DNA of 64,000 nucleotides from assembly GCA_050330195.1 (NCBI GenBank), contig JBHJOB010000046.1:10406-74405 (forward strand), written 5' to 3'. Positions 41,314 to 50,010 of the stretch are shown one piece after another (position 1 is the stretch's first letter; each line of letters starts with the position of its first letter). The stretch comes from JAHQVI01 sp050330195. Its GTDB lineage: Bacteria > Pseudomonadota > Alphaproteobacteria > Rhizobiales > Rhodomicrobiaceae. The notes below the pieces were generated by a model that worked only from the letters and a program-made list of their open reading frames with translations, did no database searches and had not been told where the DNA came from. The translations under genes were made by a program, and so were the position numbers.

Positions 41314-41772
41314 TCAACCGGCATCCTTCGGGCCGGTATGCGCCTTGAGCTGGGCGATGCATTGTTCGCGGATGTCGCGCAGTTCCCGGAGCGCATCCTC
41401 GATATCGCGCTGCTTGCCTTCCAGCTCGACAACGGAGTCCTCCACGCGCTGCAGGAGCCGGCGCGTCTGCGTGATCTGCCCCTGATCGACGGCGTAAAGA
41501 TCAAGATACTCCGAAATGGCCTCAAGGCTGAAACCCAGACGCTTGCCGCGCAGAATCAGGATCAGCCGCGCGCGATCCCGCTTCGTGTAGATGCGGTTGG
41601 CGCCGACGCGGGCAGGGGAGAGCAGGCCGCGCGACTCGTAGAAGCGGATCGCTCTCGCCGAAATACCGAACTCGCCCGCCAGATCGCCGATGCTGTAAAG
41701 CGGCGTGTCGCTGCCCTTGTCGGACGGCGGACTGCCAGCCACTTTCGCTTTCTTGTCAGGTTTTTGCGCCAT
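41314..41772 (-). CDS. MerR-family transcriptional regulator
   Basis: 152 residues. Winged HTH at about 26-95 (YSIGDLAGEFGISARAIRFYESRGLLSPAR, then RIYTKRDRARLILI), dimerisation coiled coil at 105-140 (RLLQRVEDSVVELEGKQRDIEDALRELRDI). No cysteines to sense metals. It overlaps the 3' end of fadD by 17 bases and is probably co-transcribed, so it may respond to acyl-CoA metabolism in the manner of LiuR-like regulators. Confidence 0.9.
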   Translation of the reverse strand: MAQKPDKKAKVAGSPPSDKGSDTPLYSIGDLAGEFGISARAIRFYESRGLLSPARVGANRIYTKRDRARLILILRGKRLGFSLEAISEYLDLYAVDQGQITQTRRLLQRVEDSVVELEGKQRDIEDALRELRDIREQCIAQLKAHTGPKDAG

Positions 41773-43504
41773 TCGTACTCGTTTCGGCCCGAAGCTCTTT
41801 CTTGGACAGCTTGCCGATCATCGTCTTGGGAAGCTCATCCCTGAATTCGATTTCCGACGGCATCTCGATCTTCGAAAGTTTCGCCTCAAGGAACTTAAGG
41901 ATCTCTTCCTTCGTCGCGGTCATATCCTTCTTGAGCTTAACATATGCCTTCGGGGCTTCGCCGCGATAGCTGTCGGGAATGCCTATGACCGTGACTTCCT
42001 CGACCGCGGGGAACTGATAGATGGCTTCCTCGACCACGCGCGGATAGACGTTGAAGCCGGAGCAGATGATCATGTCCTTGATCCGGTCGACGATGAAGGT
42101 GTAGCCCTCCACGTCCATGTAGCCAACGTCGCCGGTGCGGAGAAACTCGCCGACCATGACGTCCGCCGTCTCCTTCGGGCGCTGCCAGTAGCCCTTCATC
42201 ACCTGCGGGCCGGCAATGCAGATCTCGCCGTTTTCGCCCAGCGGCAGGTCCTGGGCCGGATCTTCAAGCGAGCGGATGGCGATGCGCGTGCCCGGCAGCG
42301 GAATACCGATGGAGCCTTCCTTGCTGACGCCTTCGATCGGGTTGCATGTCGCGCTCGGCGAAGTCTCCGACAGGCCGTATCCTTCAACGAGATGACAGCC
42401 GGAAGCCTTTTCGAAGCCGCGCTTGACCTCGATGGGCAGCGGCGCGCCGCCCGAAATGCAGAATTTCAGCGACGAGAGGTCGCCGGGCTGCAATTCGGGC
42501 GAGTTCATGAAGGCGTTATAGAGCGTCGGCACGCCGGGCATGACCGTCGGTTTCTCGCGGCGGATCAGCTTGAGCGCTTCGCTGAGTTCGAAGCGCGGCA
42601 CGAGAATGATCGTCGCGCCCTTGGCGATGCCGAAATTCATCACCGTGGTCATGGCGAAGACGTGGAAAAGCGGCAGAATTCCGAGGACTTTCTCTTCGCC
42701 GTCGGCAAGATCCGACGCCCACAGGCGGTTCTGCTGTGTGTTGATCGACAGATTAGCGTGAGTGAGCATCGCGCCCTTGGGAACGCCGGTCGTGCCGCCT
42801 GTATATTGCAGGACCGCGACATCGGATTCGGGGTGGATGATGACGGGCGCCGGACTGCCATTATTTTCGATCAGCTCCCGGTATGGCACGATCTTGTCGC
42901 GCTGCGGCGACGCCCGCCAGTTGGCCACGTCCTTTTTCTTCAATAGCCTGAACAGGATGGACTTCAGGCCCGGCAGCAGTTCGGCGAAGGGGCAGACCAC
43001 CGAGGACTTGATCGCTCCATTGGCCAGCAACGCCTCGACCTTGGGAAAAAGCACGGCGAGATCGAGCGTCACCATCATGTGGAGCTGCGCGTCGCGCGCC
43101 TGATGGGTAATCTCCTCGACCGTATAGAGCGGGTTGAAATTCACGACGGTGCCGCCCGCTTTCAGGATGCCGTAATAGAAGATGATGGCGGTCGGCGAGT
43201 TCGGCAGGAACAGGCCGACATTCACGCCCTTGCCGACGCCTTTCTCCTGAAGACCCCGCGCCACATGGTCCGCAAGCCTGTTGACTTCCAAAAATGTCAG
43301 CGTCTTGCCGAGGAACCAGGTGCAGTCCCGGCTGCCGAAACGCGCGGCGGCCTGCTCCAGCAGGGCGGGCAGCGGCTCCGCCTCAAGAGGGGCGTGCCAA
43401 TCGACATTCTTCGGGTAGGTTTTCAACCAGGCATTGCGGCCCTGAGGCTGGTTCATTTCGACGCTTTCCGCCCTTGTGGTGGCCGGTTGATGATCCGCGC
43501 TCAT
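41756..43504 (-). CDS. fadD: Long-chain fatty acid-CoA ligase FadD
   Basis: Activates fatty acids with ATP and CoA before beta-oxidation. 582 residues. AMP-binding motif YTGGTTGVPKGAMLTH, GYGLSETSPSATCNP, TGDVGYMDVEGYTFIVDRIKDMI, and KTMIGKLSKKELR with the catalytic Lys. First gene of a fadD-merR unit, divergent from the ACP gene. Confidence 0.94.
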   Translation of the reverse strand: MSADHQPATTRAESVEMNQPQGRNAWLKTYPKNVDWHAPLEAEPLPALLEQAAARFGSRDCTWFLGKTLTFLEVNRLADHVARGLQEKGVGKGVNVGLFLPNSPTAIIFYYGILKAGGTVVNFNPLYTVEEITHQARDAQLHMMVTLDLAVLFPKVEALLANGAIKSSVVCPFAELLPGLKSILFRLLKKKDVANWRASPQRDKIVPYRELIENNGSPAPVIIHPESDVAVLQYTGGTTGVPKGAMLTHANLSINTQQNRLWASDLADGEEKVLGILPLFHVFAMTTVMNFGIAKGATIILVPRFELSEALKLIRREKPTVMPGVPTLYNAFMNSPELQPGDLSSLKFCISGGAPLPIEVKRGFEKASGCHLVEGYGLSETSPSATCNPIEGVSKEGSIGIPLPGTRIAIRSLEDPAQDLPLGENGEICIAGPQVMKGYWQRPKETADVMVGEFLRTGDVGYMDVEGYTFIVDRIKDMIICSGFNVYPRVVEEAIYQFPAVEEVTVIGIPDSYRGEAPKAYVKLKKDMTATKEEILKFLEAKLSKIEMPSEIEFRDELPKTMIGKLSKKELRAETSTNGAKT

Positions 43505-43776
43505 CGTTCCCTCGTTTTTATGACAGGCTGCGCGTCACACTAGCGCAATAACCCGAAATGCGATTATTCGTTTTTTCGTGGAAAATGGCAATCTTGCCGC
43601 CGCCGCGCCCCAGTATACACGGCCCATGCTGCTAACCAAATAACGCGAGGGGCGGGACGAAGCTCTAGACATGCCGCAAATTTGCGTTTAATTGGGGACG
43701 AGACAGCACTCCCGGACCGCATCCGGCGAAAGCGGCGTAGTATCGCCCGTATTCAGAAATGGGCAGGGAGAAGACA

Positions 43777-44046
43777 ATGGATGATGTTGCCGAAAAAATT
43801 ATCGCGATTCTGAAGAAGAATATGAAAGAGCCGCCTGAAACGGTCTCTTTGGATACCAAGCTGAGCGATCTGGAAATCGAATCGCTGGATCTGGCCGTGA
43901 TCGTGTTCGATGTCGAAGACACGTTCGGAATTCAGATTCCATACAATGCAAACGAGGAAACCTCGGATTTCAACACTGTTGGCTCCGTTGTTGACCGCGT
44001 CAAGGCATTGATCGCAGAAAAGAACGCTGCCGGCGCAGCCGCTTAG
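43777..44046 (+). CDS. Acyl carrier protein-like protein
   Basis: 89 residues, acidic, helical. Phosphopantetheine attachment serine S36 in LEIESLDLAVIVFDVE (the usual D before S is E here). ATG 43777 follows GGGAG. It is paired with a ketoacyl synthase 36 bases downstream, so it is a dedicated ACP for a special acyl chain and not the housekeeping AcpP, which normally sits with fabG and fabF. Confidence 0.9.
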   Translation: MDDVAEKIIAILKKNMKEPPETVSLDTKLSDLEIESLDLAVIVFDVEDTFGIQIPYNANEETSDFNTVGSVVDRVKALIAEKNAAGAAA

Positions 44047-44082
44047 CCCATCACAAAGCTCTCTTGTAAATAAAGGCAAAAA

Positions 44083-45318
44083 ATGACAACGCCCAACGGG
44101 GCACGACGGGTCGTTGTAACCGGTCAGGGGGTGGTTTCGGCCATCGGGACGGGTGTAGACGCGTTCTGGTCGAGTATGAGGGAAGGGCGGTCCGGTATCG
44201 GCCCGATCACGAATATCGACCTCCAGGACCTCTATATCACCATTGCAGGCGAAGTGAAGGATTTCGACCCCCGCGAGCGGTGCCCGTCGAAACCGCTGCT
44301 GCTGGCGGACCGTTACTCCCAGTTCGCGGGCGCTGCCGCCATCGAGGCGATGAATCAGGCCGGATTTGACGGCCCTCTCGAAGATGGCTATCGCGCCTCC
44401 TCGATCATCGGCTCCGGTATTGGCGGGCTTTCGACGATGGAGCAAGGCTATGTCGATCTGTTCATTCACAAGAAAAAAGCCACCCATCCGCTGACCCTGC
44501 TGCGCACGATCGCCTCCTCCGCAGCGGCGCATATCAGCATTGCCTATGGCATTAAAGGTCCCTGTTTCGGCACGGTGAGCGCCTGCGCGACGGCGGCTCA
44601 CGCGATTGGCCTGACCTTCCAGATGGTGCGCTCCGGCATGGTCGATGTCGGCGTTGCCGGGGCCTCGGAAGCCTGCCTCACCTTCGGTTCGCTGCGGTCC
44701 TGGCAGGCCATGCGCGTGCTGTCGCCGGAAGGTTGCTACCCGTTTGCCAAGCGCCGCAACGGCACCGTGCTGGCCGAAGGCGCCGGAATGCTGGTGCTGG
44801 AAGAGCTGGAACATGCCCGAGCGCGCGGCGCAATGCCCATTGCCGAGCTTGTCGGCTTCGGCATGACGTCGGATGCGGCCGACATGGTCAACCCGTCCAT
44901 CGAGGGGCCGACAGTCGCCATGCAGCTTGCGCTGAGCGATGCGCGGCTCGGTCCCGGCGATATCGACTACATCAACGCGCATGGCACCGCGACAACGCTG
45001 AACGACATCAATGAGACGCGCGCGATCCGCCGGGTCTTCGAGGACAAGGCGGACCGGATTTCGGTGTCCTCGACCAAGTCGATGCATGGCCATTGCCTGG
45101 GAGCGGGCGGGGGCGTGGAAGCGGTCGCCTGCATCAAGGCGATCGAGGAGAATTTCGCCCCGCCAACGATCGGCTTCGACGAGCCGGGCGATGAATGCGA
45201 TCTCGACTACACGCCCAATGAAGGCCGTTCGCGCGAGATCAATTACGCCATGTCCAATTCCTTCGCCTTTGGCGGCCTCAATGCCGTGCTGGTTTTCGGA
45301 CCGCCGCCTGCCGCGTGA
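44083..45318 (+). CDS. Beta-ketoacyl-ACP synthase (KAS II-like)
   Basis: 411 residues. Catalytic C168 (VSACATAAHAIG) and two His in NAHGTATTLND and SMHGHCLGAGGGVE. Elongates an acyl chain on ACP, presumably that encoded just upstream. Neither a dehydratase nor a reductase gene is next to it, so the pathway is incomplete here. Possible roles are very-long-chain acyl groups of lipid A or a specialised lipid; unproven. Confidence 0.9.
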   Translation: MTTPNGARRVVVTGQGVVSAIGTGVDAFWSSMREGRSGIGPITNIDLQDLYITIAGEVKDFDPRERCPSKPLLLADRYSQFAGAAAIEAMNQAGFDGPLEDGYRASSIIGSGIGGLSTMEQGYVDLFIHKKKATHPLTLLRTIASSAAAHISIAYGIKGPCFGTVSACATAAHAIGLTFQMVRSGMVDVGVAGASEACLTFGSLRSWQAMRVLSPEGCYPFAKRRNGTVLAEGAGMLVLEELEHARARGAMPIAELVGFGMTSDAADMVNPSIEGPTVAMQLALSDARLGPGDIDYINAHGTATTLNDINETRAIRRVFEDKADRISVSSTKSMHGHCLGAGGGVEAVACIKAIEENFAPPTIGFDEPGDECDLDYTPNEGRSREINYAMSNSFAFGGLNAVLVFGPPPAA

Positions 45319-45621
45319 TCGGATCACACACGGTTTTGACGCCTCGGCGACGCTGCCTCTTTCAGGTCGGAGGTGAACGCGGCCTGTTGACGGTCGGCAT
45401 GTCCTTGCCGATCCACCGCTTCCTGTGCGCGCCGCGCTATTATCTCCTTTCGCTACGCCTATCCACCGCAGGGCCGAATGCGCCGGATACTCTGCTGAAA
45501 GCCGTGCGCCTTGGTTCATTCCTTGTGCGCCGGCGAAATGCGCGGAAATCTGCCGCTTGATCCGCCGGCCGCGCATCCGGCAAAGTGTTGGCCAACACAG
45601 GCTTGATATGCGGAGTACTCA
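45319..45621. other. Intergenic region before bdhA
   Basis: 303 bases between the KAS gene and bdhA. Short frames occur on both strands but lack ribosome-binding sites and family features. The perfect palindrome at 45585-45598 is the only clear element. Confidence 0.5.
45585..45598. promoter_or_regulatory. Palindromic operator candidate before bdhA
   Basis: GTGTTGGCCAACAC is a perfect 14-bp palindrome ending 23 bases before the bdhA start, a position where a bound repressor would block initiation. The cognate regulator is not in the window as far as I can tell. Confidence 0.5.
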
Positions 45622-46404
45622 ATGACTCAGAAGAAAAGCGTCATCGTAACCGGTTCGACAAGCGGCATCGGTCTTGGAATGGCGGAAGCGTTCGCGCAAG
45701 CGGGCATGAATGTCATGCTCAACGGTTTCGGCGATGCCGGCGAGATCGAGGCGATCCGGGCGCGGCTTGCCTCAACGCACGGCGTGGACGTCGATCATCA
45801 CGGCGCCGACATGACGAAGCCCGACGAGATTGGCGCGCTGTTCAAGGCCGCCGAGGCGAAATTCGGCGCTGTGGACATCGTCGTCAACAATGCCGGCATC
45901 CAGCATGTCGCCCCGGTCGAGGAGTTCCCGCCGGAGAAATGGGACGCGATCATCGCCATCAACCTGTCGAGCGCGTTTCACCTGATCCGGCACGCGATCC
46001 CGGGCATGAAGTCACGCGGATGGGGGCGGGTCATCAATCTTTGTTCTGCCCACGGACTTGTAGCGTCGCCATTCAAATCGGCCTATGTCGCGGCCAAGCA
46101 CGGCATCGTCGGTCTGACCAAGACCGTGGCGCTCGAGGTTGCGCAGAACGGCATCACCGTCAATGCGATCTGTCCCGGCTATGTGCTTACGCCGCTCGTC
46201 GAGAAGCAGATCCCGGATCAGGCGAAATCGCGCGGCATCAGCGAGGAACAGGTCAAGCGCGACGTTCTGCTTCATGCCCAGCCGACAAAAAAATTCGTCA
46301 CGACTGAACAGATAGGCGCTCTGGCCGTTTTCCTTAGCAGTGACGCTGCGGCGCAGATCACCGGCGCGTCACTGCCAATGGATGGAGGCTGGACAGCGCA
46401 ATGA
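45622..46404 (+). CDS. bdhA: 3-hydroxybutyrate dehydrogenase BdhA
   Basis: NAD-dependent interconversion of 3-hydroxybutyrate and acetoacetate, used in polyhydroxybutyrate turnover. 260 residues, SDR fold: TGSTSGIGLGMAEAFA, NNAGIQ, catalytic Ser in INLCSAHGL, and YVAAK. The SAHGLVASPFKSAYVAAKHG segment is the D-3-hydroxybutyrate type. Overlaps the patatin gene by four bases. Confidence 0.93.
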   Translation: MTQKKSVIVTGSTSGIGLGMAEAFAQAGMNVMLNGFGDAGEIEAIRARLASTHGVDVDHHGADMTKPDEIGALFKAAEAKFGAVDIVVNNAGIQHVAPVEEFPPEKWDAIIAINLSSAFHLIRHAIPGMKSRGWGRVINLCSAHGLVASPFKSAYVAAKHGIVGLTKTVALEVAQNGITVNAICPGYVLTPLVEKQIPDQAKSRGISEEQVKRDVLLHAQPTKKFVTTEQIGALAVFLSSDAAAQITGASLPMDGGWTAQ

Positions 46405-47468
46405 CGACAAAAAGCGACCCTGGTATCGCCCCGGACGCCAAGCCGATCAATCTGGCGCTTCAGGGTGGCGGCGCGCATGGGGCGTTCACCTGGGGCGTGC
46501 TTGACCGCTTTCTTGAGGACAAGCGCATCCAGATCGCGGCGATCAGCGGCACGAGCGCCGGGGCCATGAACGCTGCCGTGCTCGCCGATGGTCTAATGCG
46601 CGGGGGTCCGGAAGGCGGGCGCGAAAAGCTGCGGCAATTCTGGGAGTTGGTGGGCCGCCGCGCGGCGTTCAGCCCGATCCGCCGCAATCCGCTCGATGTC
46701 ATGTTCGGCAATTGGGGGCTCGCCTATTCGCCCGGCTATTGGTGGTTTGACGCCCTCACCCATTCCGTCTCGCCCTATGATTTCAATCCGCTGAACATCA
46801 ATCCACTGCGGGAAATCCTGGAAGAAGTGGTGGATTTCGAGCTGGTGAGATCCTGCCGCGAATTTCCGCTGTTCGTGTCGGCGACCAATGTCGAGACCGG
46901 CCGCGTGCGGGTGTTTGCCGGCGAGAGCCTGACATCAGACGTGGTCATGGCGTCGGCCTGCCTGCCGACGCTATTTCACGCGGTCGAGATCGACGGTGAG
47001 CACTATTGGGACGGCGGATATATGGGAAACCCCGTGCTCTTTCCGTTCTTTTCCACCAACGGGACGAACGACATACTGATCGTCCAGATCAACCCGATCG
47101 AGCACAAGGGCGTCCCGCGAACCTCGCGGGATATCCTCGACCGGATCAATGAAATTTCCTTCAACAGCAGCCTGCTGCGCGAATTGCGCGCCGTCGATTT
47201 CGTGCGGCGGATGCTGGACGAGGAGCGGCTCGATGCGGAGCGCTATCGCAACCTGCATATTCACATCGTCGGCCTGCACAATGAGGGGAACGAATTTGGC
47301 GCGCCCAGCAAGCTGAATGCCGAACCGGCATTTCTTGAACATCTTTTCCAGCTGGGCCGGAGTGCGGCCGCGAATTGGCTGGAGGAGAATTTCGACGCCA
47401 TCGGCGAGCGCTCGACCGTCGATATCCGCCGCATGTTCCAGGGAGACGGCTACGAGCCGGCCGTCTGA
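46401..47468 (+). CDS. Patatin-like phospholipase, bdhA-linked
   Basis: 355 residues. Oxyanion loop LQGGGAHGAF, nucleophile GTSAGAMNA and DGGYMGNP are complete. No signal peptide. Coupled to bdhA by an ATGA overlap, so it may act on polyester or lipid that yields hydroxybutyrate, but no depolymerase motif distinguishes this from phospholipase activity. Distinct from the RssA-like patatin at 4193-5077. Confidence 0.9.
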   Translation: MTTKSDPGIAPDAKPINLALQGGGAHGAFTWGVLDRFLEDKRIQIAAISGTSAGAMNAAVLADGLMRGGPEGGREKLRQFWELVGRRAAFSPIRRNPLDVMFGNWGLAYSPGYWWFDALTHSVSPYDFNPLNINPLREILEEVVDFELVRSCREFPLFVSATNVETGRVRVFAGESLTSDVVMASACLPTLFHAVEIDGEHYWDGGYMGNPVLFPFFSTNGTNDILIVQINPIEHKGVPRTSRDILDRINEISFNSSLLRELRAVDFVRRMLDEERLDAERYRNLHIHIVGLHNEGNEFGAPSKLNAEPAFLEHLFQLGRSAAANWLEENFDAIGERSTVDIRRMFQGDGYEPAV

Positions 47469-47504
47469 GCGAGACGCCTGGCGCTCGCTCCCATGCGCCG
47501 AGAC

Positions 47505-48269
47505 CTATTCGGCCGCAGTGTCGCTCGGAATGCGCCGCTTGGAATCGGATGGCTCCAGTGTCGGAATCTTGGCGGCCCGCTCCAAATCGGCGGCATCCTT
47601 CTTCAGCGTGCGCGGCAGCGTGTCGGGAGCGAGCGCGCCGAGCGAGAAATAGACGCGGAGCAGATCGTCGACCTTCATTTCGGGGACCGGAACCACCGAG
47701 TCTGCCGACACCAGTACGAGGCCGCCCGTCATGGGCACCGGCGCGGTCGGCAGATAGACCATGCAGCGCGGCTCATTGCCGATGTAATAGATTTCCTTGT
47801 TCGCCAGCAGGGCAAGAATATCCACCCCGTTCTTTCCGCCGAACCGGCAGGATACGACAGTCATGCCGGAGAAATCGCCTGTCCCCTTATCCGTCGCCAT
47901 GCGGACCACGCGCGAGACCGGATTGTAGATCGCCCGTACGAAGGGCAGCTTGGCGAAGATATTGTCGAGGGCGCTTTGAATGCTTTTCTTGGCGGCGCTG
48001 CGGGCCACGATGCCGAGCAGCCAGATGCCAACCAGCGCGATCAGCGTGCCAAGCCAGAATGCCGTCGTTTCATAGCCGGGACCGAGGATGGTCGAGCCGC
48101 CGGTGGTCAGAAGGTTGCCCAGAAAGGTTCCGGGCCCCAGCGCGGCAGTCAGGACATCGACGATCCAGGCAATGATGAGAACTGTTAGAACAACCGGCAG
48201 AAGCAGCACAAGGCCGGCAAGAAACGTGGTCGTAACGCTGTTACGCCATAAACGGGCAACGATAGTCAT
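47505..48269 (-). CDS. DUF502 family membrane protein
   Basis: 254 residues. Two transmembrane helices (residues about 14-35 and 65-90) followed by a beta-rich domain: PFVRAIYNPVSRVVRMATDK, YLPTAPVPMTGGLVLVSADSVVPVPEM. This is the DUF502 pattern found across bacteria. Function unknown. ATG at 48269. Confidence 0.88.
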   Translation of the reverse strand: MTIVARLWRNSVTTTFLAGLVLLLPVVLTVLIIAWIVDVLTAALGPGTFLGNLLTTGGSTILGPGYETTAFWLGTLIALVGIWLLGIVARSAAKKSIQSALDNIFAKLPFVRAIYNPVSRVVRMATDKGTGDFSGMTVVSCRFGGKNGVDILALLANKEIYYIGNEPRCMVYLPTAPVPMTGGLVLVSADSVVPVPEMKVDDLLRVYFSLGALAPDTLPRTLKKDAADLERAAKIPTLEPSDSKRRIPSDTAAE

Positions 48270-48445
48270 TAATCAATCCGCTCGAGAGTGCCTCAGGTTC
48301 GATCATACCGGTTTTTACCATAATTGTACTAAGTTTGTGCAAAGCAACATTAAACTTTAGCGGGAATATGCGTTTCAACGCGGGGCTCCGGGTTGGCCGC
48401 ATCGTTACTCTTGCCGCTAATGGATGCGCCGGTGTGGACGAAAGA

Positions 48446-48604
48446 CTAGGCCGGTATGGTGCTGTTTCCGTATTGCGCGTAAAGGCCGGCCACACCGATG
48501 AGAATGAGATAGGCGGCTACGAGATAGTTCAGAACGCGCGGCACGGCGATGATGAGAATGCCGAATATCAGTGCGATCCACGGCTGAAGGATGATCGGGT
48601 CCAT
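48446..48604 (-). CDS. DUF3096 family small membrane protein
   Basis: 52 residues from ATG 48604 (MDPIILQPWIALIFGILII). Two closely spaced hydrophobic helices fill the protein (IALIFGILIIAVPRVLNYLVAAYLILIGV in parts). Fits the DUF3096 family of small proteins by length and PWIALI/PRxLNYLVA pattern. Longer in-frame sequence upstream lacks features and a ribosome-binding site. Confidence 0.78.
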   Translation of the reverse strand: MDPIILQPWIALIFGILIIAVPRVLNYLVAAYLILIGVAGLYAQYGNSTIPA

Positions 48605-48891
48605 GGCTCTTCTTGCTCCCTTGGATGTTGGTGAGAATGAAGCGGGGAAGTAACGGTCCGGCGTAGGACAAGTTCCGTCAAGCCGCGCGCGGGAAGCAAA
48701 GCCCATGCGGTCTTGCCGTACGGTTACAGCCGTCGATCCTGCCGAATCGCCATCCGGCCGGATCCACCAATCATGGTGCCCATGTTCATCTCAGACCGCA
48801 ACAATTCCGATCCACGAGTCCGGGCTCCGGTTGTATCCGATCGTGTGTTCTCCGCGAAAGCAGTGATGCCGCCCATTCGGGTCCGGCTCCA
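48605..48891. other. Intergenic region with no recognised gene
   Basis: Frames here are short and without signal, ribosome-binding or domain features on either strand. The region passes directly into repeat copy D. Confidence 0.5.
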
Positions 48892-48990
48892 GGTCAGGAT
48901 CATTTCTTGATGAAACGATCCTGATCCGCATCTGTCTGTTTCAAGCTCGATTTTACCGAAGAATGCTATCCATTCTATCGGATCTCGCTC
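48892..48990 (-). repeat. Dispersed intergenic repeat with hairpin, copy D (inverted)
   Basis: Read on the minus strand it begins GAGCGAGATCCGAT, continues ATGGATAGCATTCTTCGG and GAGCTTGAAAC, and ends with a dyad of GGATCAGGATCGTTTC and GAAATGATCCTGACC. It is the most complete copy and includes the last base of the following gene's stop codon. Confidence 0.7.
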
Positions 48991-49310
48991 TAGAAAGCGG
49001 TGACCGGAGCGAAGAAACAGCGGCGTGTGCCATCGGGGCGATGACAGCGCCAATACTGGCCATCCGCGCTCGGCAAGACTTCCTTGTACGGAATGACCTC
49101 CTGTAACGGAGACAGCTCGAAGCCTGCATTTCCGGGCCGTACCGACGAGGCCGGCACGACAAAACAGTCATTGGCGCCGCAGCACCATTCATTGTTTTGC
49201 GGGCCGCGGAAACCACCGCGCGAAATCCAGTTATCATGCGCAAGGGCCACGGATGTCGTGGAAAAGATCACCGCAGCGGCGACAAGGGCTCGGGAAGTTC
49301 GTCCGATCAT
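48990..49310 (-). CDS. Exported cysteine-containing hypothetical protein
   Basis: 106 residues from ATG 49310. Signal peptide RTSRALVAAAVIFSTTSVALA, mature part with five cysteines (NEWCCGANDCFVV, YWRCHRPDGTRRCFF), suggesting disulfide bonds in the periplasm. The pattern resembles a small family of exported alphaproteobacterial proteins, but I cannot name it. Function unknown. Confidence 0.75.
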   Translation of the reverse strand: MIGRTSRALVAAAVIFSTTSVALAHDNWISRGGFRGPQNNEWCCGANDCFVVPASSVRPGNAGFELSPLQEVIPYKEVLPSADGQYWRCHRPDGTRRCFFAPVTAF

Positions 49311-49781
49311 ATGACCTACCACTCAAAGGTTTCTACCTCAGCGCGGCGACCAGCTTGACGGCTTTTCCCTCGAATCCTGAAGCCGTCTTGCGGCTATGTC
49401 ATGCCGCACTTTCGTGCCGGCCTTAGACGTTTCGACCCTTGAGCGGGTCTCTAAGGACCCGGTCACAATTAAAAAGTGTAACAGCAAAATTACTATACGC
49501 AATAATGAACTTACAAGTCTTTGATTTTAAAGGGTAAATCAGCATTTTTACGCAGATTTTATGTCAAATTACTCAATACTCGCTATAATAATCAAGTATT
49601 ATCGGAGAAAAATTTTTGAGAATGGAATTAAAAACTTTCAATATTTGCTATTTTACGTATGTCTGCGTAATGGCATGTTGCCAATAGATCACATCAGGTA
49701 ATTAAATCAATAAAGACTTGGTAGGCCTTCCCGTGTTTTGATAGTTAGGAAAAGATACTGTACTGCGTAAAGGCGACAAGC
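49311..49781. other. AT-rich non-coding leader of the ParA module
   Basis: By hand count 49501-49680 is about 28% GC, against about 62% for most of the window. No gene is evident. CTGCGTAA occurs at 49663-49670 and 49763-49770, exactly 100 bases apart, and inverted (TTACGCAG) at 49548-49555. The region may hold promoters or binding sites for the downstream module, or be imported DNA. Confidence 0.65.
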
Positions 49782-50009
49782 ATGGATTTTTTAAATGAAT
49801 TTGGAGCCCAATACGAAGGGATCCTTTCATTGGCGGGTGGTGTGTTCGGCCTCGCGGGCTTCGTGTTCGGGATCTGGCGCGTCCATCTCGAACGCAGAGC
49901 GCGCCAAGCCTTGAACCAGAAGGAGCAGGAACTGGAAAAGGCCCTCGCTCAGCTGAGGCACCTCGACAGTTACGCTGCCGATCTCAAGCATTACACCACG
50001 GCGGCCTGA
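49782..50009 (+). CDS. Small membrane protein with coiled coil, ParA module
   Basis: 75 residues. One transmembrane helix (ILSLAGGVFGLAGFVFGIWRV, read in parts) at about 14-34, then basic residues (HLERRAR) and a coiled coil (QKEQELEKALAQLRHL). Topology suggests a membrane anchor with a cytoplasmic arm. One base separates its stop from the ParA start. No family recognised. It could dock the ATPase at the membrane. Confidence 0.72.
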   Translation: MDFLNEFGAQYEGILSLAGGVFGLAGFVFGIWRVHLERRARQALNQKEQELEKALAQLRHLDSYAADLKHYTTAA

Positions 50010-50010
50010 G

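Noticed and set aside
45315..45560. 81-residue frame after the KAS gene
   Set aside because: Overlaps the KAS stop, no family, basic low-complexity composition; probably non-coding.
43753..45576. 607-residue minus-strand frame over the ACP and KAS genes
   Set aside because: Antisense to two genes with catalytic residues; no domain.
49441..49781. Possible replication origin
   Set aside because: AT-richness and repeated octamers are suggestive, but no DnaA-box array or replication gene was found; kept only as an AT-rich leader.
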